A stretch of 64,000 bases of DNA from the NCBI GenBank assembly GCA_965230065.1, contig OZ245942.1:3782001-3846000 (forward strand), read 5' to 3'. The position numbers and the translations under genes are program-made. Under the pieces are notes generated by a model. That model was not told where the DNA came from and searched no databases. It saw only the letters and a program-made list of their open reading frames with translations. Below are positions 1-8,860 of this stretch, piece after piece (the first letter of the stretch is position 1; the number at the start of each line of letters is the position of its first letter). The DNA comes from G965230065 sp965230065. Its GTDB lineage: Bacteria > Bacteroidota > Bacteroidia > Cytophagales > Cyclobacteriaceae.

Positions 1-344
1 ACCAAGCCCCGCAGATTGAATACATGCTGGTAGGAAAAAAAGGTGCGTATGATAATATCATGGTATCGCCGCATACTACTCAGACTGCTGAAGTATTGAT
101 GCATGAACCAGATGGGGACCCGGTGCAGGTAAAGTGGGAAGTTTTGCCTGAAGACTGGTACAAAATAAATGATGATTCCCGCTCCAAACCTGTATCTGTT
201 GCATCGACGATTATGGCAGAAGAAGGACGGCAGTTGCAATTCAGGGCACCTGCACAGGAGGGGCCTTACCGGATATTTGTGGAAGTTGTTGATAATCAGG
301 GAAACTATGCCACGGCCAATACTCCCATTTATGTAATAGAATAA
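1..344 (+). CDS. C-terminal end of an exported or membrane protein, probably carbohydrate-active (partial)
   Basis: The reading frame is open from base 3, so the gene starts before the window and only about 113 residues are visible. The segment looks like a C-terminal beta-sandwich: alternating hydrophobic strands, a VKWEVLPEDW stretch, then GPYRIFVEVVDNQGN and a final TPIYVIE. The end of the next protein has the same kind of tail at the same place. The stop codon is 3 nt before the ATG of the next gene, so the two are almost certainly co-transcribed and translationally coupled. The catalytic part is outside the window, so no function can be given. A glycoside hydrolase or glycan-binding protein is an inference from the neighbour. 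Confidence 0.7.
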   Translation, partial: QAPQIEYMLVGKKGAYDNIMVSPHTTQTAEVLMHEPDGDPVQVKWEVLPEDWYKINDDSRSKPVSVASTIMAEEGRQLQFRAPAQEGPYRIFVEVVDNQGNYATANTPIYVIE

Positions 345-347
345 TTT

Positions 348-3300
348 ATGCCAGAAAAAACGCCCGTAAAACCACCTTCACGCAGCGAACTGCTCACCCT
401 AAGGGCGATGATTATTATTGGTATTGGGAGTATGGGTTGCTTTCTCTATGTTCTGCTGCAACCCCAAAATATCGGTTATGCTCCATTTTACTGGATACTT
501 ATAGTTGCTATTCTGTATGCTTTTTTCAGAATATTGCACGAATGGTATCATTACTTTGCCATTAGTATTCCTGCGGAACCGCCCCAAACCCGCCAATTTA
601 CTGTAGATATTTTTACCACTTATTTCCCGGGTGAGCCTTACCCCATGGTGATAGAAACTCTGAAAGCTATACGGAAAATTACTTATCCCCATACTGCTTA
701 TTTGTGCGATGAAGCCAATGATCCTTATTTGCGTGAAATATGCAGCGAACTGGGTGTTGTACATCTTACGCGCAATGACAGGAAAGATGCCAAAGCAGGA
801 AATATCAACAACGCTTTACAGCATTCAACCGGAGAGCTTTGCGTGGTGCTGGACCCCGATCATGTGCCTGTACCTTATTTTTTGGATACTATTGTTCCGC
901 ATTTTAACAATCCTGAGGTTGGGTTTGTGCAGGTAGTACAAGCCTATAAAAATCTGCACGAAAGCCTGATTGCCAAAGGTGCCGCACAGCAAACTTTTCA
1001 GTTTTACGGCCCTATGATGATGGCCATGCACCGGTACGGCACCGTACAGGCTATCGGGGCAAACTGCACATTCCGGCGGACAGCTTTAGCATCTATTGGC
1101 GGGCATGCGGCGGGGCTGTCGGAAGATATGCACACTGCCATGCGTCTGCATGCAAAGGGGTGGAAATCAGTATACCTGCCTGCTGTACTCTCGAGGGGTT
1201 TGGTGCCCTCTACCTTGTCGGCCTATTACAAACAACAACTGAAATGGTCGAGGGGTACTTTTGAATTATTGATCAGTACCTATCCCAGGCTTTTCAGGCA
1301 TTTTACCTTGCGGCAGCGTTTTCACTATGGCACACTTCCTTTTCATTTTCTTTGCGGTGTTATATTTCTTGTCAACTTTTTTATACCCATTTTATCATTG
1401 GTGATGGGGGTGATACCTTTTCGTATAGATTTGATCACTTTTTTCCTGTTAGGGTTTCCCCTTTTGGTATCAACAGCCCTGATCCGGCATTATGTGCAGC
1501 GGTGGGTCATGGAAGAAAATGAAAGAGGGTTCCATGTGGTAGGCGGGCTCCTGCTGATTGGCACATGGTGGGTATATCTGCTAGGGTTTGTTTATACCCT
1601 TATACGGAAAAAAGTACCCTATATTCCTACGCCTAAAGATGATGCCTCTTCAAACCCCTGGAAACTGCTTCTGCCCAATATCATCATTGGTGTTTTATCC
1701 ATAGTTGCCATTGTATACGGACTGGCATTTGACTGGAATCCATACTCTTTCGTAATGGCCGGTATTGCTGCACTGAATTGCCTGTTCATGTTATTTGTTG
1801 TCATAGCAGCTTATCAGCATACGATTGCATCATGGTTGGGCCGGTTCAGGCTTTTCCGTACTACCGGTGTTCATCTGAAAAATATTAAAACAACATTCTG
1901 GCATGCCCGGCACTATGTATACTCCGGTGTAAGAAAGCTTGCATTGCCCCTGATTCTCATCACTGTAGAACTCAGTGCTTTTTTGTTGATTCATGAAACC
2001 AACATACAGATGCCTGCTGCTGCTCAAGCGGTGCATGAAAAAAGTAATGTGGTGAATACCGGAATATTCTTTCCTGCCAATACTAACGGGTTAACTGACG
2101 TAAAACAGGTAATGGCTTACCAACAGCAATACCCTGTTCCATTCAATATTATTTCCCTGTACATACCCTGGGGAGATGAAAAAAGAAGCAGGTTTCCTGA
2201 AACGTTGGTTGATTCTATTTATCAGTTAGGTGCTATCCCCATGATTACCTGGGAACCCTGGGGCAGTCTGTTTGCTGTTTCTCAAGAGAGCGAAGCATTG
2301 CAAGCCGAAGAGAAAGTATTTGAGCATATCACAAAAGGAGTGTTTGATGCATATTTGAAAGAATTTTCCCGTCAAATAGGCAAATTGAAGCGCCCTGTGT
2401 ATTTGCGGTTTGCCCATGAGTTTGACAATCCTGCTTATCCCTGGTCGCCCCGGGGAAATAACACACCAGAAGAATTTATTGCAGCCTGGCGGTATGTGCA
2501 TGACTTTTTTACACGGCAGGGTGTATACAATGCCATCTGGGTATGGAACCCCTGGAAACCCGGAGCTGTAGATGCATATTTTCCGGGAGAAGCCTACGTA
2601 GACTGGATAGGGGTTGATATATTGAATTATGGCTCCTACAATACCGATAGCACCTGGTATTCTTTTGAAGAATTGTACCTGCCTTTTCATGATAAACCAT
2701 TGTTTCAATCAGGGTTGCCTGTGATGGTGGCAGAGATGGGGTCGCTCAGCACAGAGGAAAAGCAGGATGCCTGGCTGACCGGGGCTTTTGATGCCATTGC
2801 TGAACGATTCCCTGAAATCAAGGCAGTGGTATTTTTTAACAGCGATCAGGATACCAATGTGCCTTTAAATGCTACAAAGGATACATTAAACTGGCAGTTG
2901 CAAAACCCTCAACAAATATTTTCAGCAAAAAAATATGTGCTGGATCAGGGAGAGACAATTCACATCATGATGGATACACTGCCTGAAATTTTTGTTTTAA
3001 GATCAAAAACACCTCAACCTGCCAGGATGCCTGACACTATCAGGGGGGTAAATTTTACCAAAGGCCAGCACTGGTTCAAAAACTTTCATACCCTCACCAC
3101 CCGAGCATTGCGCCAGGATTTTGAGCAGATGAAAGCATTGGGTATTAACACCATCAAGAGGTACGGCCCAACGGCATACGTGCGCAATGTGCTCTCTGAA
3201 GCTTCTGCATACAACATATCTGTACATTATAGCTTTTGGGTACCTGAAACACTGAATTTTATCACAGATGAGCAGTCCTTAGCAGCGTTATCCCAGGAAA

Positions 3301-4148
3301 TTATTGAAACAGTAAATGCACTGAAAGACAAAGAAGTCATAACTGCCTGGAACATTGGGAACGGCATGATGCACCAATTGCAGCAACAGTATGATAAACC
3401 TGCTTTGTTGTATCATCAGCGGGCTTATATCCAATGGGTGCAAAGCCTGGTGGGGAAAATCAAGGCCATAGATCCAGACAGGCCTGTTACACTGGATGTT
3501 ACGGTAAGTAACCACCTCATCAAAAACATGCAGCTCCTACATGCTACTTTGTCGGAAATTGATGCTTTCGGACTTGTAATTCACGATACTACAGGGCTTG
3601 TGCATGTTGAAGATTTGGCTGTTCCTTATTTTTTCAGTTATATTCCCATTGAGGTTTATGCCCAACTTCCGGAAAAAAATGCAGGAGCGTTTATAGCTGA
3701 CTGGCAGGATACCAATACCAAAACCAGGGTTACTTTTGATGGTATTCTGGATCAGTGGGGAAGACAAAAGCCTGGTTATCATACTTTAACCAGGCAATGG
3801 GGAAACTCACCTGACCAAACCCGCCTGCCACCCATAAAAATCCTCCGCCCTGCCAAGCCTGCCTTACCCGGAACTACGTTGGAATATCAAGCTTTGATTC
3901 ATACGGATAAACAATGGATATTGGCAGATACTTTGGGCAAAGCGATGCAATTTGAGTGGTATTTGGTGAAGAATGATAAATCGGGTAGGAGTATTTTTAT
4001 GAAAGAAATTGGCAAAGGCCCCAAAATAGCTATAGATATTCCCGAAAACCCGGCAACTTATTCCTTATACTTATTGGGTATCCGGTCTCAAAGCGTGACA
4101 ACTCATCAGTCTTCTTTGCAAACACCACTTTATGATGTACATCAATGA
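348..4148 (+). CDS. Membrane GT2 polysaccharide synthase fused to GH26-like hydrolase and GH2-like barrel
   Basis: A 1266-residue protein with three catalytic-type modules. Residues about 17-60 form two membrane segments. Residues 75-330 are a family-2 glycosyltransferase of the cellulose-synthase type: DPD at 169-171, SED at 258-260 (TED-like base) and QQLKW at 296-300 (QxxRW-like). These three motifs mark processive synthases. Further membrane segments follow to about residue 545. Residues 568-860 look like GH26: RFAHEFD with E691 as likely acid/base and VAEMGS with E796 as likely nucleophile, 105 residues apart as expected for the family. Residues 894-1160 resemble a GH2 TIM barrel, but the acid/base glutamate is replaced (WNIGNG, G1006). 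A beta-sandwich of about 100 residues ends the protein. By topology the hydrolase modules should lie in the periplasm, on the exit side of the synthase. I infer synthesis of a secreted beta-glycan with coupled trimming or editing; the sugar is unknown. Confidence 0.85.
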   Translation: MPEKTPVKPPSRSELLTLRAMIIIGIGSMGCFLYVLLQPQNIGYAPFYWILIVAILYAFFRILHEWYHYFAISIPAEPPQTRQFTVDIFTTYFPGEPYPMVIETLKAIRKITYPHTAYLCDEANDPYLREICSELGVVHLTRNDRKDAKAGNINNALQHSTGELCVVLDPDHVPVPYFLDTIVPHFNNPEVGFVQVVQAYKNLHESLIAKGAAQQTFQFYGPMMMAMHRYGTVQAIGANCTFRRTALASIGGHAAGLSEDMHTAMRLHAKGWKSVYLPAVLSRGLVPSTLSAYYKQQLKWSRGTFELLISTYPRLFRHFTLRQRFHYGTLPFHFLCGVIFLVNFFIPILSLVMGVIPFRIDLITFFLLGFPLLVSTALIRHYVQRWVMEENERGFHVVGGLLLIGTWWVYLLGFVYTLIRKKVPYIPTPKDDASSNPWKLLLPNIIIGVLSIVAIVYGLAFDWNPYSFVMAGIAALNCLFMLFVVIAAYQHTIASWLGRFRLFRTTGVHLKNIKTTFWHARHYVYSGVRKLALPLILITVELSAFLLIHETNIQMPAAAQAVHEKSNVVNTGIFFPANTNGLTDVKQVMAYQQQYPVPFNIISLYIPWGDEKRSRFPETLVDSIYQLGAIPMITWEPWGSLFAVSQESEALQAEEKVFEHITKGVFDAYLKEFSRQIGKLKRPVYLRFAHEFDNPAYPWSPRGNNTPEEFIAAWRYVHDFFTRQGVYNAIWVWNPWKPGAVDAYFPGEAYVDWIGVDILNYGSYNTDSTWYSFEELYLPFHDKPLFQSGLPVMVAEMGSLSTEEKQDAWLTGAFDAIAERFPEIKAVVFFNSDQDTNVPLNATKDTLNWQLQNPQQIFSAKKYVLDQGETIHIMMDTLPEIFVLRSKTPQPARMPDTIRGVNFTKGQHWFKNFHTLTTRALRQDFEQMKALGINTIKRYGPTAYVRNVLSEASAYNISVHYSFWVPETLNFITDEQSLAALSQEIIETVNALKDKEVITAWNIGNGMMHQLQQQYDKPALLYHQRAYIQWVQSLVGKIKAIDPDRPVTLDVTVSNHLIKNMQLLHATLSEIDAFGLVIHDTTGLVHVEDLAVPYFFSYIPIEVYAQLPEKNAGAFIADWQDTNTKTRVTFDGILDQWGRQKPGYHTLTRQWGNSPDQTRLPPIKILRPAKPALPGTTLEYQALIHTDKQWILADTLGKAMQFEWYLVKNDKSGRSIFMKEIGKGPKIAIDIPENPATYSLYLLGIRSQSVTTHQSSLQTPLYDVHQ

Positions 4149-4250
4149 ATAAAATATCCACTGGTATATGGCGAATAATTTTGGATAAATTCAGTAAAGT
4201 GCCCTGAGATTTTATATTATTGTTATTTACTTCAATTCTTTTAGATCAAA

Positions 4251-5081
4251 ATGAATAACATTATTGGATTGTGTGTAGCATTATCTTTTTGCTGGACTTC
4301 AGGTTTTGCCCAGGAAATAGCACCTATTACAAAAGCCTACAAAACCATAGATACCATTACCTTAAAAATGCACATCTATTTTCCACCTGATTTTCGGGAA
4401 GGAGAGGAGCGTGCAGCCATTGTATTTTTCTTTGGAGGAGGGTGGAGAAACGGTTCGTACAAACAATTTGAGCCACACTGCCAGCATTTGGCACAAAAAG
4501 GGATGGTGGCCATGGCAGCCGATTACCGCATCAAATCCTTGCACAATACCACACCTTTTGAATCCATTGCCGATGCCAAATCTGCCATACGATGGATACG
4601 TGCTCATGCGGATGAATTAGGAATTAACCCGGATAGAATCGTTGCCGGAGGAGGCTCTGCCGGAGGGCATCTGGCAGCATGCACTGCCATTTTGGAAGAT
4701 GTAAATGATACGTATGATGACCTTTCTGTAAGTGCCGTGCCCAATGCCATGGTTTTGTTCAACCCCGTAGCCGATGCTACCGAACTGGCCGGGCATTTCG
4801 GTTCAGAAGAAAATGCCAAAAAAGGTTCGCCTTTGCATGCTGTTGGTGCCGGTTTGCCGCCCACCATTATTTTTCACGGTACAAAAGACACCACAGTGGA
4901 GCCTGCTTCAGTAGAGGCTTTTCAGGATAAAATGCTGGAATTTGACAACGAATGTGAGTTGGTATTATTTGGAGGCGCAGGGCATGGGTTTTTTAATTAT
5001 GGCAGGGATGAAGGGAAATATTATCGACGTACAGTGGCATTGATGGATATATTTTTAAAAGAACAGGGCTTTATTGAATAA
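4251..5081 (+). CDS. Exported alpha/beta-hydrolase, carbohydrate-esterase-like
   Basis: A 276-residue protein with a Sec signal peptide ending near FAQ (residue 21). The fold is alpha/beta hydrolase of the BD-FAE / acetyl-esterase type. FFGGGW near residue 62 replaces the HGGG oxyanion motif, GGSAGG carries the nucleophile S136, and the rest of the triad is D213 (GTKD) and H245 (GAGHGF). Such enzymes usually remove acetyl or feruloyl groups from polysaccharides. It lies 102 nt after the synthase fusion and 28 nt before the lactonase gene on the same strand, so it probably shares their transcript. The substrate cannot be read from the sequence. Confidence 0.85.
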   Translation: MNNIIGLCVALSFCWTSGFAQEIAPITKAYKTIDTITLKMHIYFPPDFREGEERAAIVFFFGGGWRNGSYKQFEPHCQHLAQKGMVAMAADYRIKSLHNTTPFESIADAKSAIRWIRAHADELGINPDRIVAGGGSAGGHLAACTAILEDVNDTYDDLSVSAVPNAMVLFNPVADATELAGHFGSEENAKKGSPLHAVGAGLPPTIIFHGTKDTTVEPASVEAFQDKMLEFDNECELVLFGGAGHGFFNYGRDEGKYYRRTVALMDIFLKEQGFIE

Positions 5082-5109
5082 GCCTGACATTTACTAAAAC
5101 TTAACCACC

Positions 5110-5973
5110 ATGAAAGCAGAGTTGATTTTAGATGCAAAGGCCACCGTAGGAGAAGGGCCGGTATGGGATCACAGGCAAGGTGTATTATATTGGGTAGATA
5201 TTATGCAGGGACATTTGCATATATATGATCCGCATGCTGATAGTAAGACCACGCATGAAATAGGACAATATGTAGGCGCGGCCGTGCCCCGGCAAGAAGG
5301 AGGGTTGGTAATGGCTTTGCACCACGGCTTTGCTTTTTACAATGATGCTACCCAAAGCTTAGAAATGCTTAAAGACCCTGAGGCTGATTTGCCCGGTAAC
5401 CGCTTCAATGATGGAAAGTGCGATCCGGCGGGCAGGTTTTGGGCAGGAACGATGGAGATTGAAGAAAAGAACCCAACGGGCAGCTTGTACTGTCTCAATC
5501 CTGACTTGAGTATAGAAAAGAAACTTTCTAATCTTAATATTTCCAATGGTATGGCCTGGTCGGGCGATCATGCCAAAATGTATTTTATTGATACGCTTAC
5601 TTTCAAGGTGCAGTGCTTTGCCTACGAACTCACTACTGGTGAAATAGCATACGAAAGGGATGTGGTGAAAATTGACAATGAAAAGCTGGGTTTTCCTGAT
5701 GGCATGACCATAGATGCAGAAGGCAATTTGTGGGTAGCCATGTACGATGGCGGCAAAGTATGCTGTTTTGATCCGGCTACCGGAGAGCTGCTTGAGCAAA
5801 TAGAAGTACCTGCCAAAAAATCATCTTCCTGTGCATTCGGCGGGGAAAACCTGGATACCCTATACATCACTTCCATTGCCCGGGATACGGATGAAACTGA
5901 CCCGCAGGCAGGTGGTTTGTTTGCCGTGCAGCCTGGGGTTAAAGGTGTGCAGGCAGATTTTTTTGCGGGCTGA
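5110..5973 (+). CDS. SMP-30/gluconolactonase/regucalcin family lactonase
   Basis: A 287-residue six-bladed propeller with no signal peptide, so cytoplasmic. The metal site of the SMP-30 family is visible: E15 in GEGPVWD, N100 in NRFNDGKCD, SNGMAW, and D197 in FPDGMTIDAEGNLWVA. Family members hydrolyse sugar lactones (gluconolactone, xylonolactone, L-fuconolactone and similar) in oxidative sugar catabolism. The start at 5110 follows a short gap after the esterase, which supports an operon. A sugar dehydrogenase that would supply the lactone is not in the window, so the exact sugar is open. Confidence 0.88.
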   Translation: MKAELILDAKATVGEGPVWDHRQGVLYWVDIMQGHLHIYDPHADSKTTHEIGQYVGAAVPRQEGGLVMALHHGFAFYNDATQSLEMLKDPEADLPGNRFNDGKCDPAGRFWAGTMEIEEKNPTGSLYCLNPDLSIEKKLSNLNISNGMAWSGDHAKMYFIDTLTFKVQCFAYELTTGEIAYERDVVKIDNEKLGFPDGMTIDAEGNLWVAMYDGGKVCCFDPATGELLEQIEVPAKKSSSCAFGGENLDTLYITSIARDTDETDPQAGGLFAVQPGVKGVQADFFAG

Positions 5974-5993
5974 AAGTACAGTGGTGGTATTAG

Positions 5994-6359
5994 TTATTCA
6001 AACGCTAAATATTTTGAGGCTTTCCACATATACTGCTTGCAGCATTTGTCTTTCTGATAGTTAATGAAAGGTGATTGTGTAATGTCTACACCTTTCCCGT
6101 CTTGTGTTTTGACATTGAATGCCAATGAGCTTAAGGGGTTTTTATATTCAAAATAATATTTCTGATTAAATTCAAATCGTATCCAGGCACCATAGTTTTG
6201 CATGCGCTTTGGGTCAGCCTCAATTATTTTTTCATCTTTCTCAATTTGTTCCTGCAACCAATCAGGAATGGTTACGCTTGCCGTGCTGGAACTTTCTTCT
6301 TCACAAGCCATAGAGAAAAATAAAATAGTAACAATGGGCAGGAAGTAAACAAGTTTCAT
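5994..6359 (-). CDS. Small lipoprotein of unknown function
   Basis: A 121-residue protein starting with a hydrophobic signal and a plausible lipobox (FFSMAC, Cys19), followed by a Ser/Glu-rich linker. The mature part contains a short acidic helix, an aromatic strand region (RFEFNQKYYFEYKN) and a Cys-Cys pair near residue 105. No known family is recognised. It is convergent with the lactonase gene, with only about 20 nt between the stop codons, and divergent from the M14 peptidase. It is probably a periplasm-facing lipoprotein. Confidence 0.7.
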   Translation of the reverse strand: MKLVYFLPIVTILFFSMACEEESSSTASVTIPDWLQEQIEKDEKIIEADPKRMQNYGAWIRFEFNQKYYFEYKNPLSSLAFNVKTQDGKGVDITQSPFINYQKDKCCKQYMWKASKYLAFE

Positions 6360-6508
6360 GGTTTAATAAATTTACTGAGTTGCACTCATGATGAAGACCC
6401 AATTTAATGATAAAAGGTTGGAAAGTAAGATAATAAATTAATGCTAAAAGAGCATTTTTTTTGTAAATAGAAGTATTTTAGCCTAATCACAGTAATTACC
6501 CAATAGTT

Positions 6509-7753
6509 ATGAACCCCTCTTTATTAATTTTTTTGCACTTTCTGATCATAACCTCTTTTTTCTCTTGCAGCCCTGCTTCTGAGAAGTCAAGTGAAGAAAC
6601 TTCTTCAGTAACATTTCATACCAACTTTGAAGGGGGGAACCTGGGCAACGTAGAGCAGGTTGCTGCATCGCACTGGCGGTGTGCCCTCACAGGTGAAGCC
6701 GATTGGGATAATCGGAACCGACAGGTAAGCTGGTACTATTTCAGGGTAGAAGGAGCCAAAGACAAAGCTCTCACCATTGACCTGACTGATTTGGTAGGGG
6801 AATACAACTACAAACCCGGTTCCCACGCCATAACTTCCGAAACAAGGCCTGTCATCAGTTATGACCAGCAGAACTGGCGACACCTTTCCGACGCGGAGGT
6901 AGCATGGGATGATGAAAATGTGGAGTTGCGCTTAAACATAAAACCTGAAAAAGACACCATATGGGTAGCCCACCAACCTCCATACACCACTAAAAACCTC
7001 CAAAGTTTGTTAGCTGCTTATGCCGGTCACCCTAATATGAAAATGCATAATATAGGCCATACAGCTGATGGAAGGGAGATGCAACAACTGACGATTACAA
7101 ACCCAAATATACCGTTATCACAAAAGAAAGTAATCTGGTTGATGGCCCGTCAACATTCATGGGAAGCGGGCACATCCTGGGTAATGGAGAGTGCCATCCG
7201 TTATTTACTGGATTCTACAAAAACAAATGGTTTGCTGGATAAAGTTGTTTTTCAAATACTTCCTATGGCTGACCCGGACGGTGTGGCCCGTGGAGGTGTG
7301 CGTTTCAATAAGTTCGGGCACGACCTTAACCGGAACTGGGACCTGGTGAAACCGGAAGAAATGCCGGAAATCCATGCACAGAAACAGGCAATCGTAAATT
7401 GGTTATCAGTAGATAACCCTATTGACTTATTCATTACCCTGCACAATACCGAATCGGCAGATTATATACAGGGACCAGATTTGGCTGTGGGTGAAAAACT
7501 GTGGAGTGAAATGGTAGCAAGCCCCTCTTTTGAGTCAGAGGAAGGCGTACGAAAAATGCCTGCATCTACTACAAATGGTAAGCCCGGCCGAATGACGGTC
7601 AACCAGGCTTTATGGGCAGAAATGAACCTGCCTGCATATTTGATGGAACTGAAGGTGGAAGAAGTAGGAAAATTAGATAAAAGACGTTCTGTTCAGGATT
7701 GGTTAGCTCTTGGGCCAGGTTTAGTGCAGGCTGCTGCTACAGCGTTAGAGTAG
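6509..7753 (+). CDS. M14 family zinc carboxypeptidase (cytosolic-carboxypeptidase-like subfamily), exported
   Basis: A 414-residue protein. The N-terminus is a signal sequence with a possible lipobox (FFSC, Cys20). Residues about 30-150 form a beta-rich domain like that placed before the catalytic domain in the cytosolic carboxypeptidase branch of M14. Zinc ligands are H216 and E219 (HSWE) and H312 (LHNTES); LNRNWD carries substrate-binding Asn/Arg residues and E380 (LMELK) is the expected catalytic glutamate. It should remove C-terminal residues from peptides. The set of motifs is intact, so it is probably active. It stands alone on the plus strand between two minus-strand genes. Confidence 0.88.
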   Translation: MNPSLLIFLHFLIITSFFSCSPASEKSSEETSSVTFHTNFEGGNLGNVEQVAASHWRCALTGEADWDNRNRQVSWYYFRVEGAKDKALTIDLTDLVGEYNYKPGSHAITSETRPVISYDQQNWRHLSDAEVAWDDENVELRLNIKPEKDTIWVAHQPPYTTKNLQSLLAAYAGHPNMKMHNIGHTADGREMQQLTITNPNIPLSQKKVIWLMARQHSWEAGTSWVMESAIRYLLDSTKTNGLLDKVVFQILPMADPDGVARGGVRFNKFGHDLNRNWDLVKPEEMPEIHAQKQAIVNWLSVDNPIDLFITLHNTESADYIQGPDLAVGEKLWSEMVASPSFESEEGVRKMPASTTNGKPGRMTVNQALWAEMNLPAYLMELKVEEVGKLDKRRSVQDWLALGPGLVQAAATALE

Positions 7754-7780
7754 CCATTCCTTTACATCAAAGCATGTATT

Positions 7781-8722
7781 TTACAGCTTAAGCAAAGGGG
7801 CTAGCTCCTTCCGGGATATTTTCAGCACAGTGCCATGCCGGGTACCTTCCGGAAAGCTGATCTTTTCTGATATATCGTTCCAGTTTGTTAATTCCTGTGA
7901 AGCTACAGCGCCCATTTGGTGGTTGGTGTACTTATCAAAATAAACCACCCACTCACCATTAATTTTTACAACCGTTGGCCCTTCTGCCCAGTAATCCCCG
8001 GTAATGGGCTCGGTAGGCTTTCCATAGCCTTTTGTTAAATTTTTACTGGTAGCAATGCGGATGTTCTTTTCGGGTGGATGGCGGGTTTCATCTTTCAGGA
8101 ACATAACATATTCACCACGTTCTTTGATAATAACGGCATCAATCACATTGAAGCCCTGGTCGTACAGCAGCTGAGTAGGGGAGAAGGTTTCAAAATCATG
8201 GGTAGTAACATAATACATGCGGTGGTTGTATGCATCATCTCCAGCTTTTTCTGTCTCCGGGAACCTGCCAGGGATGGTGGTGGCCCAGTAAATCATGTAT
8301 ACTTGTTGGGCAGCATCATAAAAAAGCTCAGGTGCCCAGCAATTGCGGGCTTCAGGCTCATGCGCCATCACCGGAATAAATTTCTGCTCCGACCAATGAA
8401 TTAAGTCTTTCGAATGGGCATAGCCTATGCCTTCTTCATTCCACCCGGGCGTCCACACCATGTGAAATTTACCGTCTTTGCCCCTGATAATGCAGGGGTC
8501 ACGCATGAGTTTGGAGTTGCCTACCTTAGGGGTAAGAATAGATTTATCCTTATTCAGGGCTTTCCAGGAGTAGCCATCTTCACTGTAAGCCAGGTGCAGC
8601 CCGTCTTCTCCATTGCCTTTAAAGTACGAGAAAAGAAAAACAGTATCGGCAGCAGGTGTTTGGGCAAAAATGGGTTGGCTGATCAGCAGAAGAGAGAAAA
8701 ATAGTAACCTGTATTTTAGCAT
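7781..8722 (-). CDS. Exported GH43-like five-bladed propeller glycosidase
   Basis: A 313-residue protein with a signal peptide ending at IFAQ (residue 21). The body shows blades typical of GH43/GH-F enzymes: LAYSEDGYSWK, MRDPCIIRGKDGKFHMVW, IGYAHSKDLIHW and NCWAPELFYD. The glutamate of WAPE is the likely general acid. The N-terminal aspartate that normally serves as base in classical GH43 is not obvious, so this may be a divergent subfamily. A role in cutting arabinose-, xylose- or galactose-containing side chains is an inference. The rhamnose mutarotase gene lies upstream on the same strand, separated by a palindromic spacer. Confidence 0.78.
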   Translation of the reverse strand: MLKYRLLFFSLLLISQPIFAQTPAADTVFLFSYFKGNGEDGLHLAYSEDGYSWKALNKDKSILTPKVGNSKLMRDPCIIRGKDGKFHMVWTPGWNEEGIGYAHSKDLIHWSEQKFIPVMAHEPEARNCWAPELFYDAAQQVYMIYWATTIPGRFPETEKAGDDAYNHRMYYVTTHDFETFSPTQLLYDQGFNVIDAVIIKERGEYVMFLKDETRHPPEKNIRIATSKNLTKGYGKPTEPITGDYWAEGPTVVKINGEWVVYFDKYTNHQMGAVASQELTNWNDISEKISFPEGTRHGTVLKISRKELAPLLKL

Positions 8723-8751
8723 GGATTCAATTTATTAATTGGTTAAAGGTT

Positions 8752-8800
8752 ATTGGTTAAACGTTATTTATGCTTGGGTATCGAATAACGTTTAACCAAT
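8752..8800. repeat. Perfect 17-bp inverted repeat (hairpin element)
   Basis: ATTGGTTAAACGTTATT at 8752-8768 is exactly complemented at 8784-8800, with a 15-nt loop. Shorter copies of the same words (GGTTAAAGGTT before, AACGAATAACC after) flank it. There is no T-run on either side, so it is not a simple terminator. It lies between the mutarotase gene and the downstream GH43-like gene. Confidence 0.8.
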
Positions 8801-8860
8801 AACGAATAACCATAAGTCAGTCAGCTTCAAATAACATTAATAAAACCACATATAGAACAA

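Noticed and set aside
2226..2708. Minus-strand frame of 160 codons
   Set aside because: It is antisense to the GH26-like module of the synthase fusion and has biased, unstructured composition.
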